The notes beneath the pieces are model-generated. The model saw only the letters and a list, made by a program, of their open reading frames with translations, did not search any database and had not been told where the DNA came from. DNA of 64,000 nucleotides from Burkholderia pseudomultivorans (GTDB taxonomy: Bacteria > Pseudomonadota > Gammaproteobacteria > Burkholderiales > Burkholderiaceae). Below, one piece after another: positions 41,987-51,308 of the stretch; within the stretch, counting starts at the first letter, position 1, and each line of letters starts with the position of its first letter. The DNA lies in NCBI RefSeq assembly GCF_902499075.1, contig NZ_CABVPP010000019.1, forward strand, positions 1-64,000, read 5' to 3'. The translations under genes were made by a program, and so were the position numbers.

Positions 41987-43390
41987 TCATGCATGCGCGG
42001 GTTGCGCGGATTCGGCCGCGGCCGGCCGGTGCTGCGCGCCCGTATGCCATGCGGGCAGGCGCGCGCCCGCTCCGAACAGCTTCTCGCGCAGCGTCGGCGC
42101 GGGATCGTAGTCTTCCTTGTAGACGCCGCGGTTCTGCAGCTCGGGCACGACCCAGTCGACGAAATCCTCGAACGACTCGGGCATCACGGTACGCGTCAAG
42201 TTGAAGCCGTCGATGCCGGTCTCGTCGATCCACGACTGCAGTTCGTCCGCGACCTGCGACGGCGAGCCGACGATCGGCGCATAGCGGCCGCCGAGCGACA
42301 TCTGTTCGAGCATCCGGCGCACGGTCCACGTACCGCTCGTGCTCTTGCGCGAGATCGCGTCGACGGCCGACTGGATCGAGTCGGTCTTCACATACGAGAT
42401 CGGCTCGTCGAGGCCGTACTTTGCGAAGTCGATGCCGGTCGAGCTCGCGAAATGCGCGAGCCCCGCCTCCGGGCTCGCGTAGCGGCGGTACTCGTCGAAT
42501 TTCTCGCGCGCAAGCCGTTCGGTCTCGGCCGTCACGACGCTGACGCCGGCAAAGATCCGGACCGACGCCGGATCGCGCCCCTGCCGCGCCGCCGCCGCGC
42601 GAATGTCGAGTGCGGCGGCGCGCGCGGCGGCCTTGCTCTGGCCGTTCACGAACACGCATTCCGCATGCCGGCCCGCGAACTCGACGCCGCGCGCCGACGA
42701 ACCGGCCTGGTACAGCACCGGCGTGCGCTGCGGCGACGGCTCGCTCAGGTGGATCGCATCGACCGAATAGAACGGCCCGTCGTGCTTCACGCGCCGCACC
42801 TTGCCCGGCTGCGCGAACACGCGCGCTCGCGCGTCGCGGATCACCGCGTCGTCGTCCCAGCTCTGCTCCCACAGCTTGTAGACGACGTCCATGTAGTCGT
42901 CCGCGCGTTCGTAGCGGTCGTCGTGACCGATCTGCTGCGCGAGCCCCATCCCGCGCGCGGCGCTGTCGAGATAACCGGTGACGATGTTCCAGCCGACCCG
43001 TCCCTTGGTCAGGTGATCGAGCGTCGACATGCGGCGCGCGAACAGGTACGGCGGCTCGTAGGTCAGGTTCGCGGTCACGCCGAAGCCGAGATGCCGCGTG
43101 ACCTGCGCCATCGCGGGCACCAGCAGCAGCGGATCGTTGACGGGAACCTGCACCGATTCGCGCAGCGCGGTGTCGGGGCCGCCGCCGAACACGTCGTACA
43201 CGCCGACGATATCCGCGAGAAAGATGCCGTCGAACTTGCCGCGCTCGAGCGTCTTCGCGAGATCGGCCCAGTAGTCGAGATCGGTGTAGTGCGCGGAGCG
43301 GTCGCGCGGATGCGTCCACAGACCGTGATTGATGTGCCCGACGCAGTTCATGTTGAACGCGTTGAGCAGGATCTTCTTCGGGTTCGCCAT
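41987..43390 (-). CDS. FMN-dependent monooxygenase of the NtaA/SnaA/DszA family
   Basis: A 467-residue bacterial luciferase-like flavin enzyme. It starts [21 protein letters not shown] and contains [39 protein letters not shown] and [13 protein letters not shown]. Such enzymes use reduced FMN from a separate reductase to cleave organosulfur or polyamine-carboxylate compounds. GGAGG precedes the ATG. It lies between metQ and metN, which suggests sulfur scavenging; no reductase gene is nearby. Confidence 0.9.
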   Translation of the reverse strand: MANPKKILLNAFNMNCVGHINHGLWTHPRDRSAHYTDLDYWADLAKTLERGKFDGIFLADIVGVYDVFGGGPDTALRESVQVPVNDPLLLVPAMAQVTRHLGFGVTANLTYEPPYLFARRMSTLDHLTKGRVGWNIVTGYLDSAARGMGLAQQIGHDDRYERADDYMDVVYKLWEQSWDDDAVIRDARARVFAQPGKVRRVKHDGPFYSVDAIHLSEPSPQRTPVLYQAGSSARGVEFAGRHAECVFVNGQSKAAARAAALDIRAAAARQGRDPASVRIFAGVSVVTAETERLAREKFDEYRRYASPEAGLAHFASSTGIDFAKYGLDEPISYVKTDSIQSAVDAISRKSTSGTWTVRRMLEQMSLGGRYAPIVGSPSQVADELQSWIDETGIDGFNLTRTVMPESFEDFVDWVVPELQNRGVYKEDYDPAPTLREKLFGAGARLPAWHTGAQHRPAAAESAQPAHA

Positions 43391-43401
43391 GTTCGCCTCC
43401 G

Positions 43402-44241
43402 TCACCACGCGATCGCGTACAGCGAGCCGAACGCGTTGTCGAGCGCCTTGCGCACCGCCGGCGAATGCTGGTAGATCGCGATGAACTTGCGGATGCGCGG
43501 ATCGTTCACGCTGTCGGGCCGCACGACCCACTGGATCGCGAAGCTCTTGTTCTCGGTGCCGTCGAACAGCAGCGCACTGTTCGGGTCGGTCGTGCCGGCG
43601 AGCTTGATGAAACTCGGATAGCCCTGCGCGAGATCGACGTCGTCGAGCGAGCGCGCGAGCTGCGACGCTTCGAGCGGGATGATCTTCAGGTGCTTCGGGT
43701 TCGCGACGATGTCGCGCGTCGTCGCGCGATAGTCGGCGCCCGGCTTCAGCGTGATCAGGCCCGCGCGCTGCAGCAGCAACAACCCGCGCCCGCCGTTGAC
43801 GGGATCGTTCGCGATCGCGACCTTCGCGCCGTCCTTCAGCTCGCCGAAGCTTTTCACCTTCTTCGAATAGAGGCCGATCTTCATGATCGTGCCGGGCGCG
43901 ATCGCGACGAAGTCGTAGCCGCCCTGCTTCTTCGCGTTCTCGAGAAACGGGATGTGCTGGAAGTAGTTGACGTCGATGTCCTTGTTCGCGAGCGCCGCGT
44001 TCGGCGTGTTCCAGTCGGTGAACTCGATGATCTTCACGTCGAGCCCCTGCGCCTTCGCCTCCTTCGCGGCGATCTTCAGCGCATCGATCTGCGGGCTCGT
44101 CGCGATGCCGACCTTCAGCGGCGCGGTGTCGGCCCGCGCGCCGTTCAGCAGCGCGACACCGACGAGCGCGGCCGCGAACAGCCGGACGGAACGGGCGAAC
44201 CGCCCGGAAAAGACGCGGGCGGAAAAAACGGCGTGCAGCAT
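43402..44241 (-). CDS. metQ: Methionine-type binding lipoprotein/periplasmic protein
   Basis: A 279-residue NlpA/MetQ-family protein with a signal sequence of about 38 residues ([17 protein letters not shown]). The mature part has [34 protein letters not shown] and [18 protein letters not shown]. No clear lipobox Cys is present, so it is probably soluble. First gene of the leftward organosulfur operon. Confidence 0.9.
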   Translation of the reverse strand: MLHAVFSARVFSGRFARSVRLFAAALVGVALLNGARADTAPLKVGIATSPQIDALKIAAKEAKAQGLDVKIIEFTDWNTPNAALANKDIDVNYFQHIPFLENAKKQGGYDFVAIAPGTIMKIGLYSKKVKSFGELKDGAKVAIANDPVNGGRGLLLLQRAGLITLKPGADYRATTRDIVANPKHLKIIPLEASQLARSLDDVDLAQGYPSFIKLAGTTDPNSALLFDGTENKSFAIQWVVRPDSVNDPRIRKFIAIYQHSPAVRKALDNAFGSLYAIAW

Positions 44242-44455
44242 GGAAACCACTCTCCTGTCCAAAGACGGTAGCGATGGATGAGCGACGCCGCGGCGAACGC
44301 GCGGGCGTTCTCCGGACAGTCGTCGTCGCATCGGAAACGGATCAGCCGATGATAGAGAGCGGCGCGGGGGCGGTCTACGAAGCGATTGTGCGAAGAAAAT
44401 CGCGTCCGGCGATATGGCGCGATAAAGGCCGCCGCGAGGCCGCGACCGCGGGCCT

Positions 44456-44471
44456 GGCCGAGATCTCGGCC
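44456..44471 (+). promoter_or_regulatory. Enhancer palindrome 1 for the sigma-54 promoter
   Basis: GGCCGAGATCTCGGCC is a perfect 16-base palindrome. Its core CCGAGATCTCGG is nearly identical to that of site 2, 31 bases (three helical turns) downstream. A likely DctD-type upstream activator site. Confidence 0.7.
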
Positions 44472-44486
44472 TGCGCGGCGGCCGAA

Positions 44487-44502
44487 TTCCGAAATCTCGG
44501 AA
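44487..44502 (+). promoter_or_regulatory. Enhancer palindrome 2 for the sigma-54 promoter
   Basis: TTCCGAAATCTCGGAA has perfect six-base arms around AATC. It lies 83 bases upstream of the -24 element, a normal enhancer distance. Confidence 0.7.
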
Positions 44503-44547
44503 CGGCGTCTGCGCGGCCCTTTCGGCAGACGAAACGAATTCCTTTTA

Positions 44548-44560
44548 AATCAAAGGTTTG
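44548..44560 (+). promoter_or_regulatory. IHF site
   Basis: AATCAAAGGTTTG fits the IHF consensus WATCAANNNNTTR exactly. It lies between the enhancer palindromes and the -24/-12 promoter, where IHF bending brings the activator to the polymerase. Confidence 0.65.
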
Positions 44561-44584
44561 CAAGGTCAACAAGAAAGACGCTCC

Positions 44585-44599
44585 TGGCACGGACGTTGC
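44585..44599 (+). promoter_or_regulatory. Sigma-54 promoter of the 2-hydroxycarboxylate transporter
   Basis: TGGCACGGACGTTGC is a perfect -24/-12 element, with GG at 44586-44587 and GC at 44598-44599 ten bases apart. Transcription should start near 44611, about 50 bases before the gene. Confidence 0.88.
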
Positions 44600-44660
44600 G
44601 TAATAGTCGGCACACGATGCCGCGACGCACTGCCGGCATTCCAACATCAGGAGACACGTC

Positions 44661-46025
44661 TTGCAGACCTCTATCCATACCCCGTCCCGTCCGGAGCCGA
44701 TTTCCGACGCCCGCCCCGCCACGCGCGAGCGCTTCTGGCCGGAAGGCTGGTGGAAGCTGATGGAAATCCGCATCGGCATCATTCCGCTGCCTGTCTACTT
44801 CATCCTGCTCGCGCTGATCGTCGGTTTCTCGGTGACGGGCAAGGTGCCCGGCGAAATCTCGATGGCGATCGCGGTGCTCGCGTTCTTCGGCTTCACGTGC
44901 GCGGAACTCGGCAAGCGCCTGCCGCTGCTGCGCAACATCGGCGCGGCCGCGATCTTCGCGACCTTCGTGCCGTCGGCGCTCACGTACTACCACGTGCTGC
45001 CGAAGCCGGTGCTGAACCTCACCGTCGAATTCACGAAGTCGACCAACTTCCTGTACCTGTTCATCGCGTCGATCATCGTCGGCAGCATCCTGAGCATGGA
45101 TCGCCGCGTGCTGATCCAGGGCTTCCTGAAGATCTTCGTGCCGCTCGCGGCAGGCTCGGTCGCCGCGGCGATCGTCGGCACGGCCGTCGGTACCGCGCTC
45201 GGCCTCGGCGCGCGCCACACGCTGCTGTACATCGTCGTGCCGATCATGGCCGGCGGCGTCGGCGAAGGCGCGATTCCGCTGTCGATCGGCTATTCGGAAC
45301 TGATGCACCTGCCGCAGGGCGAGATGTTCGCGATGGTGCTGCCGCCGGTGATGCTCGGCAGCCTGACCGCGATCATCCTGTCGGGCGCGCTCGACATGCT
45401 CGGCAAGCGCCTGCCGCACCTGACCGGCAACGGCCGCCTGCAGGTCGGCGAAAGCGGCGACATGACGCCGGAAAGCGAAGAGCTCCGCGGCCACGTCGAC
45501 GTGTCGCATATTGCGGGCGCCGGCATCACGGCGATCACGCTGTACCTCGTCGGCCTGATGGCGCACAAGCTGTTCGGGCTGCCCGCGCCGGTCGCGATGC
45601 TGTTCCTCGCGGTGCTCGTGAAGCTCGCGCGCGCGGTGTCGCCGCCGCTGCAGGAAGGCGCGTTCGTCGTCTACAAGTTCTTCTCGACTGCCGTCACGTA
45701 TCCGCTGCTGTTCGCGATCGGCGTCGCGATGACGCCGTGGGACAAGCTGACCGCCGCGTTCACGCTCGTCAACGTCGTGACGATCGTGGCGACGGTCGCG
45801 ACGCTGATGGGCACCGGTTTCGTGGTCGGCCGCCTGATGAAGATGTACCCTATCGACACCGCAATCGTGAACGCCTGCCACAGCGGCCAGGGCGGCACCG
45901 GCGACGTCGCGATCCTGACCGCCGCGAACCGGATGCAGCTGATGCCGTTCGCGCAGATCGCGACGCGCATCGGCGGCGCGATCGTCGTCACGGTCACGCT
46001 GATCCTGGTCGCCCACTTCGGATGA
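44661..46025 (+). CDS. 2-hydroxycarboxylate/Na+ symporter (CitS/MaeN family)
   Basis: A 454-residue transporter. Two GGXG re-entrant loop motifs are present (GGVGEGAIPLS and GQGGTGDVAIL) with about 11 membrane spans, typical of citrate/malate:sodium symporters. The start is TTG at 44661, supported by AGGAG seven bases upstream. It lies behind a sigma-54 promoter and ahead of a DctB/DctD-type pair, so uptake of citrate, malate or a C4-dicarboxylate is likely induced by its substrate. Confidence 0.9.
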   Translation: MQTSIHTPSRPEPISDARPATRERFWPEGWWKLMEIRIGIIPLPVYFILLALIVGFSVTGKVPGEISMAIAVLAFFGFTCAELGKRLPLLRNIGAAAIFATFVPSALTYYHVLPKPVLNLTVEFTKSTNFLYLFIASIIVGSILSMDRRVLIQGFLKIFVPLAAGSVAAAIVGTAVGTALGLGARHTLLYIVVPIMAGGVGEGAIPLSIGYSELMHLPQGEMFAMVLPPVMLGSLTAIILSGALDMLGKRLPHLTGNGRLQVGESGDMTPESEELRGHVDVSHIAGAGITAITLYLVGLMAHKLFGLPAPVAMLFLAVLVKLARAVSPPLQEGAFVVYKFFSTAVTYPLLFAIGVAMTPWDKLTAAFTLVNVVTIVATVATLMGTGFVVGRLMKMYPIDTAIVNACHSGQGGTGDVAILTAANRMQLMPFAQIATRIGGAIVVTVTLILVAHFG

Positions 46026-46131
46026 CGCGCCGCCGCGCGCACCGTCGCGCCGGCTGCCCCGCACGCGCCGCCGCCGGTCCTGCCGGCGCGCGGCGCGCGT
46101 CGTTCCGGCCGGCGAGCACCGGTTCACGCCG

Positions 46132-48027
46132 ATGCGGGCTTCGATGAGGGCGAACGTGCAGAAGAGCTTCAAGGGAATCCCGTGGTGGGGCTGGGCGTCG
46201 GCCGCCGTGCTGTATGTCGGCGTGGCGGGCGCGGCCGTCGATATCGCGTGGGAGCGCGCGATCGACGCGCTCGAGGAAAACGGCGCGCACCGGCTCGACC
46301 TGTATGCGTCGAGCCTGAAGAGCGAGCTCGGCCGCTTCGAGATCCTGCCCGCACTGGTCGCGCGGCAGGACGGCGTGCGCGCGCTGCTGAAGGCGTCGCC
46401 GCACGGCGCGCCCGAACTCGTGCACACGGTGAACACCTATCTCGAGGCCGTGAACCGCGACGCGGGCAGCGGCGCGGTCGACGTGATCGACCTGCGCGGC
46501 GAGGTGATCGCCGCCAGCAACTGGAACGAGGCGCTCAGCTTCGTCGGCACGAACGTGTCGTACCGGCCGTACTTCAAGGACGCGCTCGCGCGCGGCAGCG
46601 GCCGCTTCTTCGGCATCGGCACCAATACCGGCGTGCCGGGCGTCTACTTCGCGAGCGCGGTGCGCGACGGCGGCGTGCCGATCGGCGCGGCGGCCGTCAA
46701 GGTCAGCGTCGATCCGCTCGAATCGGCGTGGCGCGCGCCGGGCGTCGCCGCGATGGTCGTCGACGGCAACGGCGTGGTCGTGATCTCGACCGAACCCGCG
46801 TGGAAATTCACCGCGCTGCGCCCGATCACCGCGCAGCAGCAGCGCGACATCCAGGCGTCGCGCCAGTACGCGGGCCGCACCGTCGACGCGCTGCCGTACC
46901 GCCGCATCGGCGACCGCAGCGCCGCCGCGTGGTTCGGCACGTTCCCCGATCCGCGCCGCGCGGGGCGGGCGACGCGCTACCTGGTGATGTCGCGTCCCGC
47001 GCCGCAGGCGGGCGATTCGCTGATGGTGCTGCTCGACATCGCGGGCGCACGGCGCCAGCAGCAGACGGCGTTCGTGTTCGTCACCGGCGCGTTCCTGATC
47101 GCCGCGCTGCTGGCCGGCTATGCGATCCAGCGCCGCCGCGCGATCGCGGCACGGCTGAGCGCGCAGGACGCGCTGCGCCGCGCGAACGACCGGCTCGAAC
47201 TGACCGTCGCGCAGCGCACGGCCGCGTTGACGGCCGCGAACGAACGGATGCAGCGCGAGATCGTCGAACGCGAGCGCACCGAGCAGCGGCTGCGCGATTC
47301 GCAGCAGGAAGTCGTGCACGCGGGCAAGCTCGCGGTGCTCGGGCAGATGGCCGCAGGCCTCACGCACGAGCTGAACCAGCCGCTGGTCGCGATCCGCACG
47401 CTGTGCGACAACGCGCGCACCTTCTTCGAGCGCGGCCAGCCGGCACCGGCCTACGCGAATCTCGAACGGATCGGCAAGCTCGTCGACAGCATGGCCGTGC
47501 TCACCGGCGAACTGAAGACCTTCGCGCGCAAGCCCGACGTCGAGCGCGTCGCGGTGTCGCTCGCGGAGGCCGTCGCGCATGCGCGGCTGATCTACGACGC
47601 GCGGATCCGCGACGAAGGCGTGCAGCTCGACGTGAACATTCCGGCCGGCACGACGGTCTCCGCCGAATCGAGCCAGTTGCAGCAGGTGATCGTGAACCTG
47701 CTCGGCAACGCACTCGACGCGGTGCACGACGCGCCGGTGCGGCGGATCGTCATCGACGCCGCCGTTGACGAAGCTCACGGCCGCGTGCGCTTCACGATCG
47801 CCGACAGCGGCGCCGGCATCGCGCCCGACGTGCTGCCGCACCTGTTCGAGCCGTTCGTCACGACCAAGCCGCGCGGCCAGGGCCTCGGGCTCGGTCTCGC
47901 GATCACGTCGCGGATCGTCGAGGGGTTCGGCGCGAAGATCGCCGCGACCAACCGCGACGGCGGCGGCGCGCAGTTCAGTATCGAATTCGCGGCGGCCACG
48001 CCGCAAAGGACAGAACATGGAAGATGA
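46132..48027 (+). CDS. dctB: DctB-type sensor histidine kinase
   Basis: A 631-residue kinase with a membrane segment near residue 18-37, a periplasmic double-Cache region to about 305, a second span, then a coiled coil. The phospho-acceptor His is in MAAGLTHELNQPL, the N box is NLLGNALDAV, and the G boxes are DSGAGI and GQGLGLGL. It senses dicarboxylates in characterised relatives. Start at 46144 is also possible. It overlaps dctD by 11 bases and follows the transporter. Confidence 0.9.
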   Translation: MRASMRANVQKSFKGIPWWGWASAAVLYVGVAGAAVDIAWERAIDALEENGAHRLDLYASSLKSELGRFEILPALVARQDGVRALLKASPHGAPELVHTVNTYLEAVNRDAGSGAVDVIDLRGEVIAASNWNEALSFVGTNVSYRPYFKDALARGSGRFFGIGTNTGVPGVYFASAVRDGGVPIGAAAVKVSVDPLESAWRAPGVAAMVVDGNGVVVISTEPAWKFTALRPITAQQQRDIQASRQYAGRTVDALPYRRIGDRSAAAWFGTFPDPRRAGRATRYLVMSRPAPQAGDSLMVLLDIAGARRQQQTAFVFVTGAFLIAALLAGYAIQRRRAIAARLSAQDALRRANDRLELTVAQRTAALTAANERMQREIVERERTEQRLRDSQQEVVHAGKLAVLGQMAAGLTHELNQPLVAIRTLCDNARTFFERGQPAPAYANLERIGKLVDSMAVLTGELKTFARKPDVERVAVSLAEAVAHARLIYDARIRDEGVQLDVNIPAGTTVSAESSQLQQVIVNLLGNALDAVHDAPVRRIVIDAAVDEAHGRVRFTIADSGAGIAPDVLPHLFEPFVTTKPRGQGLGLGLAITSRIVEGFGAKIAATNRDGGGAQFSIEFAAATPQRTEHGR

Positions 48028-49378
48028 AATCCGCGTGCTGGTCGTCGAGGACGATGAAAACGTCCGGATCGGCGTCGAGCAGGCTGTCGCGCTCGCCGGG
48101 TTTCCGGTCGACGCATACGCATCGGCCGCCGACGCGCTCGCGCAGGTCGCGCCAGGCGCGCCGGTCGTGATCGTGTCGGACGTGCGGATGCCCGGCATCG
48201 ACGGGCTGCAGCTGCTCGAACGCGTGATGGCCGTCGATGCGCAGATCCCGGTCGTGCTGATCAGCGGCCACGCGGACATCTCGACGGCGGTCGGCGCGAT
48301 GCAGGTCGGTGCCTACGACTTCATCGAGAAGCCGTTTTCGTCGGACCTGATCGCGGGCCGCGTCGCGCGCGCGGTCGAGAAGCGCCGCCTCACGCTCGAG
48401 GTGCAGGGGCTGCGCGCGGTGCTGAACAACTGGCAGGGCATCGAGGCGTTCGTGCTCGGCAAGTCGCCCGCGATGGCCGACGTGCGCAAGAAGATCCTGC
48501 GCCTCGCCGATACGTCGGTGTCGGTGCTGATCACCGGCGAGACCGGCACCGGCAAGGAGCTGATCGCGCGCAGCCTGCACGATTTCGGCAGCCGGCGCGA
48601 TGCGCATTTCGTCGCGCTGAACTGCGGCGGGCTGCCCGAGCAGATCTTCGAGAGCGAGCTGTTCGGCCACGAGGCCGGCGCGTTCACCGGCGCGATCAAG
48701 AAGCGGATCGGCAAGATCGAATGGGCGCACGGCGGCACGCTGTTTCTCGACGAGATCGAGACGATGCCGATCCCGCTGCAGATCAAGATGCTGCGCGTGC
48801 TGCAGGAACGCGTGGTCGAGCGGCTCGGCGCGAACGAGCTGATTCCGGTCGACTGCCGCGTGATCGCCGCGTCGAAGGCCGATCTCGCCGAACTCGCGGC
48901 CGACGGCCGGTTCCGCGCCGACCTGCTGTACCGCCTGAACGTCGCGCAGATCGAACTGCCGCCGCTGCGCGAGCGCCGCGAGGACGTGCCGCTGCTGTTC
49001 GAGCATTTCGTGCTCGCGGCGGCGCGGCGCTTCGGCCAGCCGGCGCCGGTCGTGTCCGCTGCCCAGGTGTCCGAACTGATGACGCACGCGTGGCCCGGCA
49101 ACGTGCGCGAGCTGCAGAACGTCGCGGATCGCTTCGTGCTCGGCCTGACCGGCGACAGCCTGCTGTCGGCCGGCGGCCCGAGCGCGGCGGGAAGCACGCT
49201 CGCGGAGCAGCTCGCGTATTTCGAGCGCATGCTGATCGAGGACATGCTGCGGCGTCACCACGGCAACGTCGCGGACGCGAGCGTCGCGCTCGGGATGCCG
49301 AAGAAAACGCTCTATCACAAGCTGCGCAACCTCCGGATTCCCGCGCGCGGCGACGCGGCGGCCGATGGCGGCGAATGA
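48017..49378 (+). CDS. dctD: DctD-type sigma-54 response regulator
   Basis: A 453-residue regulator in three domains: a receiver (phospho-Asp in IVSDVRMPG, Lys in FIEKPFSS), a sigma-54 AAA+ domain (GETGTGKELIA, GAFTGA loop in HEAGAFTGAIKK, GTLFLDEIETMP) and a C-terminal Fis-type helix-turn-helix (NVADASVALGMPKKTLYHKLR). The intact GAFTGA loop means true sigma-54 activation. Its target is probably the promoter at 44585. AAAGGA precedes the ATG. Confidence 0.93.
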   Translation: MEDEIRVLVVEDDENVRIGVEQAVALAGFPVDAYASAADALAQVAPGAPVVIVSDVRMPGIDGLQLLERVMAVDAQIPVVLISGHADISTAVGAMQVGAYDFIEKPFSSDLIAGRVARAVEKRRLTLEVQGLRAVLNNWQGIEAFVLGKSPAMADVRKKILRLADTSVSVLITGETGTGKELIARSLHDFGSRRDAHFVALNCGGLPEQIFESELFGHEAGAFTGAIKKRIGKIEWAHGGTLFLDEIETMPIPLQIKMLRVLQERVVERLGANELIPVDCRVIAASKADLAELAADGRFRADLLYRLNVAQIELPPLRERREDVPLLFEHFVLAAARRFGQPAPVVSAAQVSELMTHAWPGNVRELQNVADRFVLGLTGDSLLSAGGPSAAGSTLAEQLAYFERMLIEDMLRRHHGNVADASVALGMPKKTLYHKLRNLRIPARGDAAADGGE

Positions 49379-49400
49379 CGCGAACGAGGACCGCACCGGC

Positions 49401-49730
49401 ATGGATCGCATCGAAATCACCGAGCAGGACCGCATCGACGGCTACCTGATCCGCGGCGTCACGCGCGCGCAGAAAACCTTTCGCCCGAGCGACTGGCCCG
49501 AGCGCCTCGCGGGCGTCATCACGCTGTTCGTCGGCGAACGGCGGCCCGGCCATCCGGGTGCGCTCACGCGGCTGGCGATGCCGGTCGTCGCGGGCGGCGT
49601 CAAATGCCTGTTCGTGTCGGGCGAGCTGCGCAGCGTGTGCGCGGACGCGTTCGACTTCGCGATGCAGTTCGCGGCGGACAACGATCTGCCTGTCGAGGTT
49701 CGGACGGCGCCGGTGTTGGCGGTGCGGTGA
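49401..49730 (+). CDS. DUF3579-like small protein
   Basis: A 109-residue protein (IRGVTRAQKTFRPSDWPERLAGVITLF, then MPVVAGGVKCLFVSGELRSVCADAFDFAMQFA) that fits a conserved betaproteobacterial family of unknown function, which I recall as DUF3579. An earlier ATG at 49365 overlaps the end of dctD. It may be cotranscribed with dctBD. Confidence 0.75.
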   Translation: MDRIEITEQDRIDGYLIRGVTRAQKTFRPSDWPERLAGVITLFVGERRPGHPGALTRLAMPVVAGGVKCLFVSGELRSVCADAFDFAMQFAADNDLPVEVRTAPVLAVR

Positions 49731-49793
49731 TTCATGCGAAACGCGGCATAACGATCGCGCGGTATTTCATCCGTTATCGGTAGGACCGATTGG

Positions 49794-50102
49794 TCAGGTC
49801 ACGTAGGTGGCGAGATGAAACAGAATCGCCAACAGGGTCACGACGACGAACGTGATGCACCATTTGCGTAATGACCAACGTCTGTAGGCGATAGCATTGA
49901 GCACTGCACACGCGATCGATGGCCATAGAAGAATGAAGAGCATCGTTGCGACCAAGCCAGCGTGGGATGCGCAGGATTCGCCGCAACCGACTGCCGGGCG
50001 TGACGGCTTGGCCCAGTCCTGGCGGTTGAAAACATAGAACGATGCGCCCGTCACGAGAAGTCCCCATACGAAGCCTAGAACGGCGAAAGCCATACGCTTC
50101 AT
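49794..50102 (-). CDS. Small three-span membrane protein, likely Tae4 immunity protein
   Basis: A 102-residue protein with about three hydrophobic helices (AFAVLGFVWGLLVTGASFYVF, LVATMLFILLWPSIACAVLNAIAY, ITFVVVTLLAILFHLATYV) and a short loop carrying two Cys (GCGESC). Its start overlaps the Tae4 stop by ATGA, the arrangement expected of effector and immunity. Known Tai4 proteins are soluble and periplasmic, so this would be a different type. Lower GC than the flanks. Confidence 0.72.
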   Translation of the reverse strand: MKRMAFAVLGFVWGLLVTGASFYVFNRQDWAKPSRPAVGCGESCASHAGLVATMLFILLWPSIACAVLNAIAYRRWSLRKWCITFVVVTLLAILFHLATYVT

Positions 50103-50734
50103 CTCACTTCCCAAAACAAAATCTCTTTGGATGCCGCCAAGTCTGATATCCAGTTCTCGTTGCCGCCGGGACGAAACCAGGACCGTAGGTCCGGCATCGT
50201 TCGTCTACCCACACGAAACCGCCAGAACGACGCAAAGGACGGCGTAAGCGTGTCTTTGTTCCATAGGTCAATATGACCGCCGCTCAGTGCATCGCGGGAA
50301 TCTCCCTCCTGACGCCAATATCCGAAGAAATAGATGATACCGGTTCGGCCGTCGATTTTTTCCTGCCAATCCTGACCAGTAATGTTTTCAGGTTTGCCAA
50401 GCCCAAGGAACGGGCGAAGCTTGAGCCACTCAGCCAGTTCGTAAGCGCGCGTCGCAGTCGCTTTTCCGCCGAGTATCAGGCGGCCCAATGTCCTCTTGCC
50501 GGGCATCGGCTTCAGCACGTTTTGAGAAAACGACTTCATGTCGCTTCCGATGCGATGAAAGGTGACGCTCATGCGAATGGCGCATTGATTCTTATATTCT
50601 CCGGTGGGGTCATCGTAGGGGTCATTCTTCGGGTACGCGTCCCAAAGCGCTTGAAAGGACAGGGCTTGTAGTTGTACGGATCGCTTTGAATTTGGTGTGT
50701 CATTTGTGCGAACCTTCGTAGGACGATTAGACAC
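50099..50734 (-). CDS. tae4: Type VI secretion amidase effector Tae4
   Basis: A 211-residue protein with the Tae4 pattern. The catalytic Cys is C51 in KNQCAIRMS and the catalytic His is H154 in GGHIDLWN, with D156 close by; AYELAEWL and GIIYFFGYW lie between. Tae4 cleaves peptide crosslinks of the rival's cell wall. The start is GTG at 50734 with GCGGAG upstream, overlapping the PAAR stop by eight bases. There is no signal peptide, as expected for delivery by a T6SS. Confidence 0.88.
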   Translation of the reverse strand: MSNRPTKVRTNDTPNSKRSVQLQALSFQALWDAYPKNDPYDDPTGEYKNQCAIRMSVTFHRIGSDMKSFSQNVLKPMPGKRTLGRLILGGKATATRAYELAEWLKLRPFLGLGKPENITGQDWQEKIDGRTGIIYFFGYWRQEGDSRDALSGGHIDLWNKDTLTPSFASFWRFRVGRRTMPDLRSWFRPGGNENWISDLAASKEILFWEVR

Positions 50735-51308
50735 GGTTTACTCCGCTATGCTCTTTAGCGATGACTTCGTCACCCCAGTAAACGGTGTAGTTGTGTGATT
50801 CGTCGCCAGTGTTGACACGCGGTAACGTGCCTCGTGCATCGAGTACGCCAGAATAGACGCGACCGTCTACCGTCTCAATGTAATAGGGGTAATTCTCCCA
50901 GCCGCCGGAAATACTATCGCGAGTCGCCGCTTCGATTTGTTCGTCAAATGCACCTTTCTTCAACGACACGACTCCGTCCGTTGACGTGCGGCTCGAAACG
51001 ACCTCGCCGAGACCCTCGAGCCGATCGTCGCACCACGCTTCACCAGCAAGTACCGCGACGATGCTCGGCGGAGTCGAGCAGCCGCACAGGACAATATCGT
51101 GCTCCAGGGCGACCTCTCCCTGAAACCTGAGCCGATACAGACCACCGGCCTTCGCAATGATGCCGGTGGTTTTACACGCGGCGCAGAACGCTTGACCACC
51201 AATCAACACCGCTTGATGGCCATGTACCAGAAGCCGTGGTCCGCCGTATGGAGCAATCGTTCCGCCACTGGAAAGACCATCGCCAACAACCGCAATTCTT
51301 CTATTCAT
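50727..51308 (-). CDS. PAAR-domain protein of type VI secretion
   Basis: A 193-residue protein. The first 90 residues fit a PAAR spike tip (VVGDGLSSGGTI, LLVHGHQAVLIGGQAFCAACKTTG, VALEHDIVLCGC, with paired Cys and His for the metal). The last 100 residues form an unrecognised extension that may dock Tae4. It heads the PAAR-tae4-immunity operon; no other T6SS gene is in the window. Confidence 0.85.
   Translation of the reverse strand: MNRRIAVVGDGLSSGGTIAPYGGPRLLVHGHQAVLIGGQAFCAACKTTGIIAKAGGLYRLRFQGEVALEHDIVLCGCSTPPSIVAVLAGEAWCDDRLEGLGEVVSSRTSTDGVVSLKKGAFDEQIEAATRDSISGGWENYPYYIETVDGRVYSGVLDARGTLPRVNTGDESHNYTVYWGDEVIAKEHSGVNRV

Noticed and set aside
45994-49435. Long minus-strand frames opposite dctB and dctD
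   Set aside because: Composition is Arg/Ala/Asp-rich and low in complexity; the plus-strand genes carry every expected motif.
49794-51308. A toxin-antitoxin or phage lysis reading for the small membrane protein and amidase
   Set aside because: The PAAR partner, the Tae4 Cys/His motifs and absence of other phage genes favour type VI secretion.
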